Below are positions 50,576 to 60,482 of a stretch of DNA of 64,000 bases, piece after piece. The position numbers and the translations under genes are program-made. The notes beneath the pieces were generated by a model that saw nothing but the letters and a program-made list of their open reading frames with translations, made no database searches and was not told the origin of the DNA. Position 1 is the stretch's first letter, and each line of letters starts with the position of its first letter. This DNA comes from Effusibacillus consociatus (GTDB lineage Bacteria > Bacillota > Bacilli > Tumebacillales > Effusibacillaceae). The stretch is taken from contig NZ_JBHSHC010000132.1 of the NCBI RefSeq assembly GCF_042652925.1, forward strand, positions 1-64,000, read 5' to 3'.

Positions 50576-51274
50576 TTAGCGTTTAATTGCTTTTTCCGGG
50601 TCGACGTTTTTGCCGTCCTTCTTGACTTCAAAGTGGAGATGGTTCTTCTGATCCGCTTCGATGCGGTTGTTGCCTGACTTGGCAATGTCCGCACCTTGTA
50701 CTACTTTGTCGCCTTCCTTCACTTTGATGTCGGAAAGAGATGCGTAATACGTCACATAGCCATTGTCATGTTTGATTTCAACCAGTTGGCCCATTAACGG
50801 ATCGTTTTCCACTCGAGACACAGTACCGGATGCAGCAGCGACTACCGTAAACGGTTTGTCATCCTTGCGACCGATTACAACCCCATTTTGTGTGTAGAAG
50901 TTGTTATCGTACTTTACAATGGATTTTGCTTGGGACTTTTCGTCTTTGGTTTCATCGTAGAACGACATCGTGACTTGGACTTCTTTCTCGTCCTGTTGTG
51001 CTACCGGCCAAGCAAGTTCTTGGTTCGCGGTAACCGGTGCGGTGTCAGAAGAATTTCCGGAATCAGTCACTGCCGTCCCTTCCGGGGTTTTCTCGGCATC
51101 GTTGAACGGCTTCGCGTCCTGAGTTTGTGCTACTACCAATCCGATAATGAGGGCCGCTGCGCCAAGATAGATTGCCGGGAATGTCCACCGTTTGGCAAAC
51201 AAACTCTTGAAAAACCCCGGTTTTTTCTGACTCCTTGGAGCCAAATTTTGTGTTTCTTTGTTTTCTTGATTCAT
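50576..51274 (-). CDS. spoIIQ: SpoIIQ-like LytM/M23 protein
   Basis: A 232-residue forespore membrane protein with one N-terminal helix (about 30-50) and a C-terminal M23 domain (130-230; VVAAASGTVSRVENDPLMGQ, HDNGYVTYYASLSD and the late HLHFEV). The first zinc motif HxGxD is degenerate (QNGVVIG), so it is probably not an endopeptidase, as in B. subtilis SpoIIQ. It should bind SpoIIIAH across the intermembrane space during engulfment. Placed next to spoIID as in Bacillus. Confidence 0.88.
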   Translation of the reverse strand: MNQENKETQNLAPRSQKKPGFFKSLFAKRWTFPAIYLGAAALIIGLVVAQTQDAKPFNDAEKTPEGTAVTDSGNSSDTAPVTANQELAWPVAQQDEKEVQVTMSFYDETKDEKSQAKSIVKYDNNFYTQNGVVIGRKDDKPFTVVAAASGTVSRVENDPLMGQLVEIKHDNGYVTYYASLSDIKVKEGDKVVQGADIAKSGNNRIEADQKNHLHFEVKKDGKNVDPEKAIKR

Positions 51275-51295
51275 TTTTCCATCACCTCATTCCCC

Positions 51296-51324
51296 ATTCT
51301 CGCCACGAATGAGAAATGTTATAC
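51296..51324 (-). promoter_or_regulatory. SigF-type promoter of spoIIQ
   Basis: GTATA, 15 bases, GGCGAGAAT on the minus strand fits the SigF consensus (GYATA and GGnRAnAnT) exactly, about 22 bases before the start codon. Confidence 0.7.
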
Positions 51325-51456
51325 AGGGAATACTCAAATGATGGAAAATTTTTATACTTGTAACGGAAAATTAGTACAGAGGTTACAAGTATAAGTGCAA
51401 CTAGGCATCCACCTGCGTGATGAACTTGGTGAATGCCAAGTTTTCTTTATACTACT

Positions 51457-52449
51457 TTACTGTTTTTTATAAGGCGCAAGGGTTGTGCCCTGATAGAAAT
51501 AGGTGAGAATATCGGGCGCCTTCTTCCCTTCCTTTGCCATGCTGTCCGCGCCATACTGACTCATACCAACCCCATGACCGTATCCATGAGTGGTAAAAGT
51601 GATCCTGTCTCCTTCAATTGTCCATGAAAAATCGGTCGAGTACAGTCCGAGAGCTTCCCGGAATTCCGCCCCGCTCATCACTTTGCTTCCCACCCGTATC
51701 TTCTTGACCCTGTTGCTCGAAGATTTTTCTACTGCCTTGATCATTTGACTCTGGTTTGCGGATGTCACAGCGTCGTTGATTCCGAGCCGACGATGGAATT
51801 CCTGAAGAGACATGGAGGTATTATCTGCTGCATGCTTTCCTTCTTTGTCCCACGGAGCATCTACCGAACGTAAATACGGAAGCGCCTTACCGCCCCAATA
51901 ATCCTGAGAGTTTTCCGTTTTTCCATTCGACTTTGAGAAGAAAAGCGCATCAATTGGCTCCCCGTGGTAGGTCAGAATCTGTCCCTTTGTCTCATTGACC
52001 GCTTGCACAATTTTGTTTAAGTTCAGTTGATACTCCAGCACTCCCCAACGTTTCTTCAGCTTCTCATCTGAACTGTAGGCCTGAAATTGCCGGTGGTCGT
52101 CCGTGACATGGGCCCCTTCTGCAGTCAGAATGTTTTTCTGGATACGCCGCACTGCGTTGGTACGGGCTGCAACCGCTTGTGCTTTTAGCGCTTCCATTGA
52201 AAAAGTGACCGGCATCTCGGCGGCCACCACACCTTTCACGTACTCTTCGAGCGGAACCTCAACCACCTCTTGCTTTTCAGTCAAAAACACTTTGATCTTG
52301 GTGTCATCCGTCTTCACTGTCAGCTCAGGCGCAGGCGCTTGTTTCTTCGGCAGAATACTGACCAAACCGGCCGGAATCGCCAACATGAGGACAAGAGTTA
52401 GGGCGAGCATGATGAAAATCGGTCTGTTGACGGCTGCAGCGTTGTTCAC
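51457..52449 (-). CDS. spoIID: Stage II sporulation protein D (SpoIID)
   Basis: A 330-residue membrane-anchored lytic transglycosylase that thins septal peptidoglycan for engulfment with SpoIIP and SpoIIM. One N-terminal helix (about 14-34) is followed by the SpoIID domain: VKGVVAAEMPVTFSMEALKA (with catalytic Glu), QAVAARTNAVRR, GQILTYHGEPIDALFF, and the C-terminal GHGVGMSQYGADSMAKEG. GTG 52449 is chosen because GGGAGGG stands eight bases upstream. Confidence 0.93.
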   Translation of the reverse strand: MNNAAAVNRPIFIMLALTLVLMLAIPAGLVSILPKKQAPAPELTVKTDDTKIKVFLTEKQEVVEVPLEEYVKGVVAAEMPVTFSMEALKAQAVAARTNAVRRIQKNILTAEGAHVTDDHRQFQAYSSDEKLKKRWGVLEYQLNLNKIVQAVNETKGQILTYHGEPIDALFFSKSNGKTENSQDYWGGKALPYLRSVDAPWDKEGKHAADNTSMSLQEFHRRLGINDAVTSANQSQMIKAVEKSSSNRVKKIRVGSKVMSGAEFREALGLYSTDFSWTIEGDRITFTTHGYGHGVGMSQYGADSMAKEGKKAPDILTYFYQGTTLAPYKKQ

Positions 52450-52485
52450 TGTGGCGATCCCTCCCATGTTTTTTAACTCTAAGAA

Positions 52486-52513
52486 AGTATATGTGCAACT
52501 TGTACCAGTATGC
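52486..52513 (-). promoter_or_regulatory. SigE-type promoter of spoIID
   Basis: GCATAC, 14 bases, CATATACT on the minus strand fits the SigE pattern with few mismatches; spoIID is SigE-dependent in B. subtilis. Confidence 0.55.
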
Positions 52514-52691
52514 CCCATGAGACAGTAGATCCGATTTCATCTGCCCGCTCAAAGGAAATTCAATTGGAATAGAGTTCACATAGAAGGGTTCAATTAATCC
52601 CATCTTCTATCTGGAGAATAAAATTTTTCCCCTCCAAATCAGACTGGTATGAGCGAATTCGTACTTGACCGCTTAACGCTGAAAAACAAGA

Positions 52692-52715
52692 GGCTGCTGA
52701 TTAAAATCAGCAGCC
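52692..52715 (-). terminator. Terminator after murA
   Basis: GGCTGCTGATT-TT-AATCAGCAGCC then TCTTGTTTTT on the minus strand; perfect 11-bp stem. Confidence 0.88.
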
Positions 52716-52742
52716 CTGATCTGTCACGTATTGATGAGTCAA

Positions 52743-54005
52743 TTACTCCACGCGTTCAATATCGGCACCGATTGAACGGAGCTTGTCCTCAAAAGTAAGA
52801 TATCCGCGGTCAATGTGATGCAGACCTTGAACTTCCGTCTCTCCTTGCGCGCCAAGTCCTGCAATCACAAGCGCCGCACCGGCCCGAAGGTCACTTGCAG
52901 TAACACTGGCTCCGGTCAGATAAGGAACTCCAGTGATCATTGCCGTACGGCCTTCAATCTTGATGTCGGCTCCCATGCGCTGCAGCTCAGCTACATGCAT
53001 GTACCGGTTCTCAAACACGCTCTCGGTGACGAGACTGTTGCCCGGAAGAACGGTCAGCAATGCCATCATTTGTGCCTGCATATCCGTAGGAAATCCCGGA
53101 TAGGGCAGTGTCTTCAAATCCAATGGCTTGTTGCCGGGTCCGCCAACCGTACGAATTCCGGCGACATCCTCTTCGATTCCGATGCCGGCTTCTTTCATTT
53201 TGGCAATCACAGGCTTCAGGTGGTTGGAGATCGCTCCTTCCACATACACCTCTCCGCCAGTCATTGCTGCGGCGATCAGGAATGTACCCGCCTGAATCCG
53301 GTCCGGTATCACAGTATGGTTTGCACCACGCAATGATTCGACCCCTTCGATCCGAATTACGTCCGTACCCGCACCCCGAACATTGGCACCCATTGCGTTC
53401 AGGTAGTTTGCGAGATCGACGATCTCAGGTTCTTTTGCGGCATTTTCGATAACCGTTCTGCCCTCAGCAAGAGCGGCTGCCATCATAATATTTTGCGTCG
53501 CACCCACACTTTGGATATCCAGATAGATGCGGGTTCCCTTTAATCGTTTCCCTTTGACGCGAGCTTGCACATGTCCGCGCCCAACTTCCACTTCCGCGCC
53601 AAGTGCTTGGAATCCTTTGAGATGCTGGTCAACGGGTCTTGCTCCGATTGCGCAACCGCCAGGCAAGGCTACGCGGGCTTGACCCATCCGTGCAAGAAGA
53701 GGTCCCATTACAAGAAAAGAGGCCCGCATCTTGCGAACCAGGGATTCCTCTGCGATCCATTCGTTCACGTTTTGCGAGTCGATATGCAGTATGCTGTCGC
53801 TTTCCCGGCGCACTTCGGCTCCTAAAGCGATTATCACTTCACTGATGGTTTCCACGTCCGTTAACCAGGGAACATCTTCAATCACGCTTGTTCCTTCCGA
53901 TGCAAGAATCGAAGCAGCAATAATCGGCAGAACCGCATTTTTTGCACCGTCAACTTTCACGCTACCCGATAGGCGGTTTCCGCCACGAATCAAATACTTC
54001 GACAA
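52743..54005 (-). CDS. murA: UDP-GlcNAc 1-carboxyvinyltransferase MurA
   Basis: A 420-residue enzyme of peptidoglycan synthesis that adds enolpyruvate from PEP to UDP-GlcNAc. It has the active-site Cys in PGGCAIGARPVDQHLKGF (Cys about 117, target of fosfomycin), GAKNAVLPIIAAS near the N-terminus, and the RAGAALVIAGL and DRGYLTFEDKLRSIGADI endings. TTG start with GGAGGT upstream. Order ywmB-murA-spoIID corresponds to B. subtilis murAA. Confidence 0.96.
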   Translation of the reverse strand: MSKYLIRGGNRLSGSVKVDGAKNAVLPIIAASILASEGTSVIEDVPWLTDVETISEVIIALGAEVRRESDSILHIDSQNVNEWIAEESLVRKMRASFLVMGPLLARMGQARVALPGGCAIGARPVDQHLKGFQALGAEVEVGRGHVQARVKGKRLKGTRIYLDIQSVGATQNIMMAAALAEGRTVIENAAKEPEIVDLANYLNAMGANVRGAGTDVIRIEGVESLRGANHTVIPDRIQAGTFLIAAAMTGGEVYVEGAISNHLKPVIAKMKEAGIGIEEDVAGIRTVGGPGNKPLDLKTLPYPGFPTDMQAQMMALLTVLPGNSLVTESVFENRYMHVAELQRMGADIKIEGRTAMITGVPYLTGASVTASDLRAGAALVIAGLGAQGETEVQGLHHIDRGYLTFEDKLRSIGADIERVE

Positions 54006-54053
54006 TGTTGTGCAACCTCCGCTCAGGCGGGCTCTTGCCCAGATACTTAGACA

Positions 54054-54812
54054 CTAATACTCAATTGTTACAATCGGTGAACCGACGAGAATACGGGTCT
54101 TCTTCTGAAAGGCATCGTAATGAACCGCCACTTGCAGGTTCATTCGCTTTCCGTTGGTTTTTATGTACTCCTTGGAAAGAGGTGAGTACCCCGATACACT
54201 CACGAGTGAATCGGAACGAATTCCTTCAACCTCATTTGCGTTGACCGCTTTAAATACCCGGCCAATGATCTGATTTCGTCCCATAGAGTCAATTCTATCA
54301 TTGTAAAATCCTTTGATACAAGTGCTAATTTGTGGGCTTACCCCGATTTGTGCAGCCGTACTTTTTACTTTCTCTACTGACTGGGTAATATCCTGCACAC
54401 GGTTGGAATCCCGTTCGATTTTTATCACCAACACTGTCTGAGGTTGCTGTCCCTGCAGGTTCATTGTGGTTAGAGCAAGGGAAACCTCCGTGCTCGGATC
54501 CCATCTCCCATACAGTTGGTAAACATACTGTCGCTCGCCATTGATTTTATTTTCCTGTGCATTGGGGATTTGCAGCACCGAGTTCATCTTTTGGGCCATC
54601 TGAGCCAATTCATCCATTGTCATAAATGTCTGATTCACGATTGACCAATTATGCACATAATACCCCTCTGCCTGAGCTTGGGAAGCATCGAATGCGCGCG
54701 TTAGCATCTCGCCCATTTGAATATCCTTCACACCTGTCGATCTGACAGGCGATGCATATGCCACCCCGATCACTGCACAAATCAAAAGTACAACCAAAGC
54801 CAATTTTTTCAT
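54054..54812 (-). CDS. ywmB: YwmB-family secreted protein
   Basis: A 252-residue exported protein with a signal peptide (KKLALVVLLICAVIGVAYAS). It matches the YwmB family (a TATA-box-binding-protein-like fold by structure, function unknown) in length and position directly upstream of murA. Motifs seen: YYVHNWSIVNQTFMTMDELA, SLALTTMNLQGQQPQTVLVI, and NLQVAVHYDAFQKKTRI. Confidence 0.85.
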   Translation of the reverse strand: MKKLALVVLLICAVIGVAYASPVRSTGVKDIQMGEMLTRAFDASQAQAEGYYVHNWSIVNQTFMTMDELAQMAQKMNSVLQIPNAQENKINGERQYVYQLYGRWDPSTEVSLALTTMNLQGQQPQTVLVIKIERDSNRVQDITQSVEKVKSTAAQIGVSPQISTCIKGFYNDRIDSMGRNQIIGRVFKAVNANEVEGIRSDSLVSVSGYSPLSKEYIKTNGKRMNLQVAVHYDAFQKKTRILVGSPIVTIEY

Positions 54813-54907
54813 ATGAACAAGTCCCCCTGCACGTTCGAATCTATAACCCTATCAATCAGCCTGACCATCTGAAAGAAGATCTATACGTGCAGGAAAAGAA
54901 AAATAAA

Positions 54908-54936
54908 CCCTCGGGATTGATTCTGATTCCCGAGGG
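54908..54936 (-). terminator. Terminator after the DUF1146 gene
   Basis: CCCTCGGGA and TCCCGAGGG form a perfect 9-bp stem; on the minus strand it runs into TTTATTTTTC. Marks the end of the nuo transcript. Confidence 0.85.
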
Positions 54937-54945
54937 CTTTTCGCG

Positions 54946-55197
54946 TTATCCGAGATTTTTTAGCAGTAAGGATGCACTCAAGTACTGCAAGAAAAACTGG
55001 CCGATGAGAAAACCGAGTCCGATCGCTAGCAGCAGGCGCAGCATGCGGGCCGGTCCTCCACGGTGATCCCGCAAGAACAGATCCCATTTTACGCTGCCCA
55101 AAGCATACCATGCAATGGCGATCGTCATCAGATAGACAAGCAGTTGAAGCAGACCATATAATCCGGCGGTTACTGGCAGTGATAAACTCGGGAACAT
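54946..55197 (-). CDS. DUF1146 (YwzB-like) membrane protein
   Basis: An 83-residue protein with two membrane helices (about 8-30 and 52-75) joined by a conserved YALGSVKWDLFLRD..GGPARMLRLLLAIGLGF loop. Family function unknown. In B. subtilis the homologue ywzB lies between the atp operon and ywmB; here the nuo operon takes the place of atp. It starts 10 bases after nuoN. Confidence 0.85.
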   Translation of the reverse strand: MFPSLSLPVTAGLYGLLQLLVYLMTIAIAWYALGSVKWDLFLRDHRGGPARMLRLLLAIGLGFLIGQFFLQYLSASLLLKNLG

Positions 55198-55207
55198 ATC
55201 GATCCCC

Positions 55208-56719
55208 TTACGCCGGTCCCGGGCCGAACCACTTCAGAACGCTTAGGACGTCCAGGAACAGGTTGGGTGCTACACCAAGTCCGACAGTGGCAAGCAGTGC
55301 AATTCCGATTACAACAGACAAACTCATTGGTGTCTGCAAGCGCGGCTCAACGCCATCCGTTTCTTTGCTGAAGATCAAACGAATCAGCCCGAAGTAGTAA
55401 TAGAACGAAATCACAGAGGCCGCAAACATGATCCCTGCAAGCCAGAAAGATTGGGTATGGATTGCTCCGAGAATGATGATAAACTTCCCGAAGAACCCAG
55501 CCGTAATCGGCATCCCCGCCATTGATAACAGGAACACGGACATCGCAACTGCCAGGTACGGCGAACGCTGATACAAACCGCGGAAAGACTCAATGCTTTC
55601 CGAAGCCGCATCACGCGTTACATAAGCAATGACAGCGAATGCTCCCATAGTCATCAACACGTATACGCCAAGATAGAAGACCAGTTCCGTCAACGACTGG
55701 AGCAACGTCACCGAACCTTGCGGCTTTCCCAAGACAGCAATCGGAACCAACAGGTAACCGGCTTGGGCAATACTTGAATAGGCCATTAATCGCTTAACGT
55801 TCTTTTGCGAAAGAGCCGCCACATTCCCGATCACCATTGTCAAGATCGCAAGTACCACGAGAATCAGATACCACTCCGCGATATAATTGGAGTACAGGAA
55901 CAGGAATACCCGCAAGAGCATCGCAAATCCGGCCGCCTTGGATACTGCCGAAAGAAATGCGGTAATCGGTGTCGGAGCCCCTTCATAAGTGTCAGGTGTC
56001 CACATGTGAAAGGGAACCATCGAAATCTTGATTCCGAAACCGGCAAGCATCATCACGAGCGACAGAAGGAACAGGAATTTAAAATCTGCCCAGAGCGCAC
56101 TGATCGGTTCCATCGCCATCGCGATGTTGGTGGTTCCCGTCAACCCGTAAATGAAAGACATCCCGTACAGAGTCAGCGCTGTCCCGACTGCTCCGATGAC
56201 CAGATATTTCATTGCACCCTCGGCCGATTTTGCATAATTTCTCCGCATACCGACCAGCACGTAGGACGCAATGGACAGCAGTTCCAGTCCTACAAAAATC
56301 GTGATGAGATCTAGCGCTGAGGCCATTACCATCGCACCCACGGTTGCAAACAACAGGAGATATGTGTATTCCCCTTTCGGCATGTGCACGTGACGCAGAT
56401 AGTCGATCGACATCACCAGGGTCAGCGCCGATCCCAACAAGAAAATCAGTTTAAAAATATTGCCGTAATCATCCATGATATACAGGTAGTTCGACAGATG
56501 TTCCAGTTGTGCAGCCGTGTGAAGCTTCACCATGTTGGAAATAACCAAACCGCCCGCAAGCAACAAGGACAGAAGCCCCAGCCAGGGAATGATCTTCTTC
56601 TGCTCTTTGTTGAGGAATAATTCGAGCGTCAACAGTGCAAATCCCGCAATGACGAGGAGAACTTCCGGCCCCATGACGCTCCATACACCGGTCAAAAAAT
56701 CTTTACCCATCTGTGGCAT
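55208..56719 (-). CDS. nuoN: NADH-quinone oxidoreductase subunit N
   Basis: A 503-residue antiporter-like proton-pumping subunit of complex I with 14 helices. Seen: the Glu of TM5 in FVGLELLSIASYVLVG, KISMVPFHMWTPDTYEGAPT with the key Lys, and LMAYSSIAQAGYLL. TAGGAGG precedes the ATG. Last nuo gene, followed closely by the DUF1146 gene. Confidence 0.95.
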   Translation of the reverse strand: MPQMGKDFLTGVWSVMGPEVLLVIAGFALLTLELFLNKEQKKIIPWLGLLSLLLAGGLVISNMVKLHTAAQLEHLSNYLYIMDDYGNIFKLIFLLGSALTLVMSIDYLRHVHMPKGEYTYLLLFATVGAMVMASALDLITIFVGLELLSIASYVLVGMRRNYAKSAEGAMKYLVIGAVGTALTLYGMSFIYGLTGTTNIAMAMEPISALWADFKFLFLLSLVMMLAGFGIKISMVPFHMWTPDTYEGAPTPITAFLSAVSKAAGFAMLLRVFLFLYSNYIAEWYLILVVLAILTMVIGNVAALSQKNVKRLMAYSSIAQAGYLLVPIAVLGKPQGSVTLLQSLTELVFYLGVYVLMTMGAFAVIAYVTRDAASESIESFRGLYQRSPYLAVAMSVFLLSMAGMPITAGFFGKFIIILGAIHTQSFWLAGIMFAASVISFYYYFGLIRLIFSKETDGVEPRLQTPMSLSVVIGIALLATVGLGVAPNLFLDVLSVLKWFGPGPA

Positions 56720-56722
56720 CGT

Positions 56723-58255
56723 CTATCCTCCTATCTTCCCGACTAACTGAGTCAATGTGGGATTGATCAGGTCGCCTAAAACGGCCGGATAGACACCGAT
56801 CAAAATCACAAACGCCAAAAGCACCACCATCGGTACATATTCGGCGGGTCTTGCATCATGACTCCCCTCAAGCGCGACCCCTTGCGGCCCAAACGTTGTC
56901 CGCTGGATAGCCCACAACAGATAGACAGCCGCCAAGATGATACCGGAAGTGCCGAGCGCTGAAAGGATCGGGAACTTCTGGAAGGCTCCCATGAAGGAAA
57001 CGATCTCTGAAACGAAGCCGCTCATCCCGGGCAGACCGAGAGAACCCAGTGCCCCAATCAGGAGGAACCCCGACAAAATCGGCATCTGCTTGGAGATTCC
57101 ACCCATTGCATCGATGTAGGTGGTACGGGTGCGTTCCTGAATAGCTCCTACCAGGAAGAACAACAAAGCAGACAGGAGTCCGGACGAGATTGTCATAAAG
57201 ACCGCACCTTGAAGTCCTTCGTTGGTGCCGGAGGCAACCCCCAGCAGAACAATCCCCATATGCGAGATTGTTGAGAAGGCGAGCAGTCGTCTCCAGTCTT
57301 TTTGCACCATTGCGACTAATGCACCGTATACGATGTTAATAACACCGATCACCGCAATGGCAGTTCCAAAATAGGAGATCATATCCGGCAGAGCCCCCAC
57401 CCCGATACGGAACAATACATACGCGCCGACCTTCATCAGAACGCCTCCAACGATCATGGAGACCGCCGGCGTCGCTTGTTCATGAGTATCCGGCATCCAC
57501 GTATGGAACGGGAAGAAAGCTTCCTCAATCAGAATCGCAAGGAACAAGACGATGAAAATCCACTGACGATAGTCAATCGGTATAATATCCCCGGCTTTCT
57601 TAAACACGTCGGCTATTTGAATCATATCGAAACTTAGGTGCCCGCCGATATTCCCGGGCTGCAAGCTCGCATAGCCTGCAAAATACGCGAGGGCGATAAA
57701 TGATACGAGTATCCCTACTGACGCCAAGCCGCGATACAGCAAGAATTTTGTTGCGATTTCCTTCTTTTTCTCCCCGCCCCAGATTCCGATCAGGAAATAC
57801 ATTGGAATCAACGTAAGTTCAAGGAACAAGAAGAACAGGAACAGGTCTAACGCTGTAAACACTCCGAATAAACCGGTAATCAGCAGCAAGAACCAAATAA
57901 AGTATTCTTTGGTTCGATACGCCACCCGCCATGACGCAAGAACAGACAGCACACTCACAATTGCTGTCAGGAGAACGAACGGGAGAGATAAGCCGTCCAC
58001 TCCAAGATCAAAGCCGATTCGCAGCGGCCCCTGTTCGAACGCAAATGGCACCTCAATCCAGTCATGTTTGACTTGATATTGCATGCCGGAAGTTGTATCG
58101 AAGCCCGCATACATTATGACTGCCCCGACCAACGGAAGCAGGGTAGCCAATAAAGCGACCGCTTTAATCTGTGACTTCGCCTCACGCGGTACGAAGAGGA
58201 CGATCAGCGCGCCCAAAAGCGGCAGGAGTGGTATCGCAATCAAAATGCTGTTCAT
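56723..58255 (-). CDS. nuoM: NADH-quinone oxidoreductase subunit M
   Basis: A 510-residue antiporter-like subunit with 14 helices. Seen: LFFLFLELTLIPMYFLIGIWG (Glu of TM5), FFPFHTWMPDTHEQATPAVSM (His and Lys region) and LLAFSTISHMGIVLLG. The start overlaps the nuoL stop and has GGGAGGTG upstream. Confidence 0.95.
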   Translation of the reverse strand: MNSILIAIPLLPLLGALIVLFVPREAKSQIKAVALLATLLPLVGAVIMYAGFDTTSGMQYQVKHDWIEVPFAFEQGPLRIGFDLGVDGLSLPFVLLTAIVSVLSVLASWRVAYRTKEYFIWFLLLITGLFGVFTALDLFLFFLFLELTLIPMYFLIGIWGGEKKKEIATKFLLYRGLASVGILVSFIALAYFAGYASLQPGNIGGHLSFDMIQIADVFKKAGDIIPIDYRQWIFIVLFLAILIEEAFFPFHTWMPDTHEQATPAVSMIVGGVLMKVGAYVLFRIGVGALPDMISYFGTAIAVIGVINIVYGALVAMVQKDWRRLLAFSTISHMGIVLLGVASGTNEGLQGAVFMTISSGLLSALLFFLVGAIQERTRTTYIDAMGGISKQMPILSGFLLIGALGSLGLPGMSGFVSEIVSFMGAFQKFPILSALGTSGIILAAVYLLWAIQRTTFGPQGVALEGSHDARPAEYVPMVVLLAFVILIGVYPAVLGDLINPTLTQLVGKIGG

Positions 58256-60159
58256 CAGATTGCACCTCCCAAATACAAACTAACCGCAACCAGAGCGAGT
58301 ACTCCGATCGATGTCAGCAATCCGTAAGTTTGAATCTGACCGTTCTGTCCGTACTTGAGTCCGAGAGAAGACGCATAAGTCGTATGGCCCACCAGTTCCA
58401 CCAACCCGTCCACGATCCAACGGTCAATAAAGTTCAAAATCTTTCCGATCCAAACAAAAGGAGTCACGATGATCACATGATAGATCTCATCGATAAAAAA
58501 CTTTCGGAAAGAGAGCGTATACAACGGACCACTCGCACGGGCAACTTGCCCGGCATCGACAGTTCGCTTGCCGTACATCAGATATGCCAGGAAAATTCCT
58601 GCTGCTCCAACCAACACGGAAACAACTGCTGTCGTGAATTCAAACGGATAATGTGCACCGAGCGCCCGTTGGCCCTGCAGGAAGTGTTCAAACGGACTTC
58701 CAAGGAAAGGTGCATTTGCAAATCCGATCACTGCCGACATAATCGCCAGCAACACGAGCGGGATGGTCATCACCGGACCGCTCTCATGAGGGTGAACCGA
58801 TGGATCTCCACGGTACTCCCCGGTAAATGTAAGGAAGAACACCCGAAAAATGTAGAAGGCGGTAAAGAACGCCGCAGCTGTTGCAAGGATAGCCAGGAAG
58901 GTATTCCCGCTTGCAAAAGCGGCGGTCAGAATCTCATCCTTCGACCAGAAACCTGCGAAAGGAGGAATACCTGAAAGAGCCAGGGCTCCGAACAGGAATG
59001 TCCACGTGGTAACCGGCATCTTCTTCCACAGGCCGCCCATTTCCCGAATATCCTGCGTATGTACCGCATGGATTACAGAACCTGCAGCGAGGAACAGCAG
59101 GGCTTTAAAGAATGCATGTGTCATCAGGTGGAAGACCGAAGCTACATACGCGCTTACCCCTAATGCGAGCATCATGTACCCAAGCTGCGAGATGGTGGAG
59201 TACGCAATCACACGCTTAATGTCATTTTGTGTTAAACCGATAGCGGCAGCAAAAATCGCTGTGAATCCGCCGATTCCAGCCACAACCATCAATGCGGTCG
59301 GCGATGCTTCAAACAACGGGAATGTGCGAGCTACCAAGTACACCCCTGCAGCTACCATCGTCGCCGCATGAATCAATGCGGATACCGGAGTCGGACCTTC
59401 CATCGCATCCGGCAACCAGACATGAAGCGGGAACTGGGCCGATTTTCCGACTGCGCCGATGAAGATCAGAATCGCAATTAATGTGAAGAGCGTCATCGGA
59501 TCTAATCCAAATGCGGTTCCAATCGTTGCTGCCTGACCACCCGCCGCTTTCACAAATTCAAAAATCGCTTGGTATTCAAAGCTTCCTGTTGCAAGATACA
59601 GGAGAATAATCCCGATAAACAATCCGACGTCCCCAATCCTGGTAACAACGAAGGATTTCTTCGCTGCCGCGGCAGCTTCCGGCTTGAAATACCAGAATCC
59701 GACCAGGAGGTAGGAACAAAGACCGACCAACTCCCAGAAAATATACAGCTGAAGGAGGTTGGGAGAAATCACCAGTCCAAGCATCGAGAAAATAAACAGA
59801 CTCAAATATTGATAGAACACGGAAAATCGGGAATCCCCGTGCATGTACCCTTTTGAGAAAAGGAGCACCAGCGTACTGACAAAACTGACCACAACGAGCA
59901 TGATGGCGTTCAACTGCGTCACTTCAAAGCCCACAGTTAACTGAGTGTCACCCAGAGTCAGCCAACGGAAGCTGTAAGCTCCTTTAAAACCGTTTGCCAC
60001 GACATCCCCCATCGCCAGCAATGACACTACAAATGAAGCTACCGCGGCGGCAACCCCGATTGCAGCAACCACGCCCTCTTGTGCACGTCTACCCAGAATT
60101 AACAGCAAGAGGTAGGCTACAAACGGAAAGAAGGGGACGAGCCATGCATAAGCTACCAT
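58255..60159 (-). CDS. nuoL: NADH-quinone oxidoreductase subunit L
   Basis: A 634-residue antiporter-like subunit with about 16 helices and the long lateral helix at the C-terminus. Seen: LYIFWELVGLCSYLLVGFWY, AQFPLHVWLPDAMEGPTPVS and VIAYSTISQLGYMMLALG. ATG 60159 is chosen because GTGGTAGGTGAT precedes it; the upstream GTG at 60174 lies within the nuoK end. Confidence 0.95.
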   Translation of the reverse strand: MVAYAWLVPFFPFVAYLLLLILGRRAQEGVVAAIGVAAAVASFVVSLLAMGDVVANGFKGAYSFRWLTLGDTQLTVGFEVTQLNAIMLVVVSFVSTLVLLFSKGYMHGDSRFSVFYQYLSLFIFSMLGLVISPNLLQLYIFWELVGLCSYLLVGFWYFKPEAAAAAKKSFVVTRIGDVGLFIGIILLYLATGSFEYQAIFEFVKAAGGQAATIGTAFGLDPMTLFTLIAILIFIGAVGKSAQFPLHVWLPDAMEGPTPVSALIHAATMVAAGVYLVARTFPLFEASPTALMVVAGIGGFTAIFAAAIGLTQNDIKRVIAYSTISQLGYMMLALGVSAYVASVFHLMTHAFFKALLFLAAGSVIHAVHTQDIREMGGLWKKMPVTTWTFLFGALALSGIPPFAGFWSKDEILTAAFASGNTFLAILATAAAFFTAFYIFRVFFLTFTGEYRGDPSVHPHESGPVMTIPLVLLAIMSAVIGFANAPFLGSPFEHFLQGQRALGAHYPFEFTTAVVSVLVGAAGIFLAYLMYGKRTVDAGQVARASGPLYTLSFRKFFIDEIYHVIIVTPFVWIGKILNFIDRWIVDGLVELVGHTTYASSLGLKYGQNGQIQTYGLLTSIGVLALVAVSLYLGGAI

Positions 60160-60167
60160 ACTATCAC

Positions 60168-60482
60168 CTACCACTTGGTTAAGTTCATATCTTTGACGTC
60201 GCTCGAATTACGGTTCCGGTACAAAGAAATCAATACAGCGAGACCTACCGCCACTTCGCAGGCTGCAATCACCATCGCAAACAAAGCGAATACTTGACCG
60301 CTGATATTCGGAGCCATCCCCATGCGAGAAAATGCCACCAGGTTAATATTGGCCGCGTTCAGCATCAACTCGATTGAGACCAACACAATGATGATGTTCC
60401 GTTTCCAAAGTACTCCGAACAAACCGAGGCAGAAAAGCACCGCCGCCAGCAGAAGGTATCTTACAATGGTCGGTTCCATCAT
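60168..60482 (-). CDS. nuoK: NADH-quinone oxidoreductase subunit K
   Basis: A 104-residue three-helix subunit of the complex I membrane arm. Both conserved glutamates are present, in LVSIELMLNAANINLVAFSR and VIAACEVAVGLAVLI. The start overlaps the nuoJ stop (ATGA); a second ATG one codon on has better spacing to AAGGAGG. Confidence 0.95.
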   Translation of the reverse strand: MMEPTIVRYLLLAAVLFCLGLFGVLWKRNIIIVLVSIELMLNAANINLVAFSRMGMAPNISGQVFALFAMVIAACEVAVGLAVLISLYRNRNSSDVKDMNLTKW

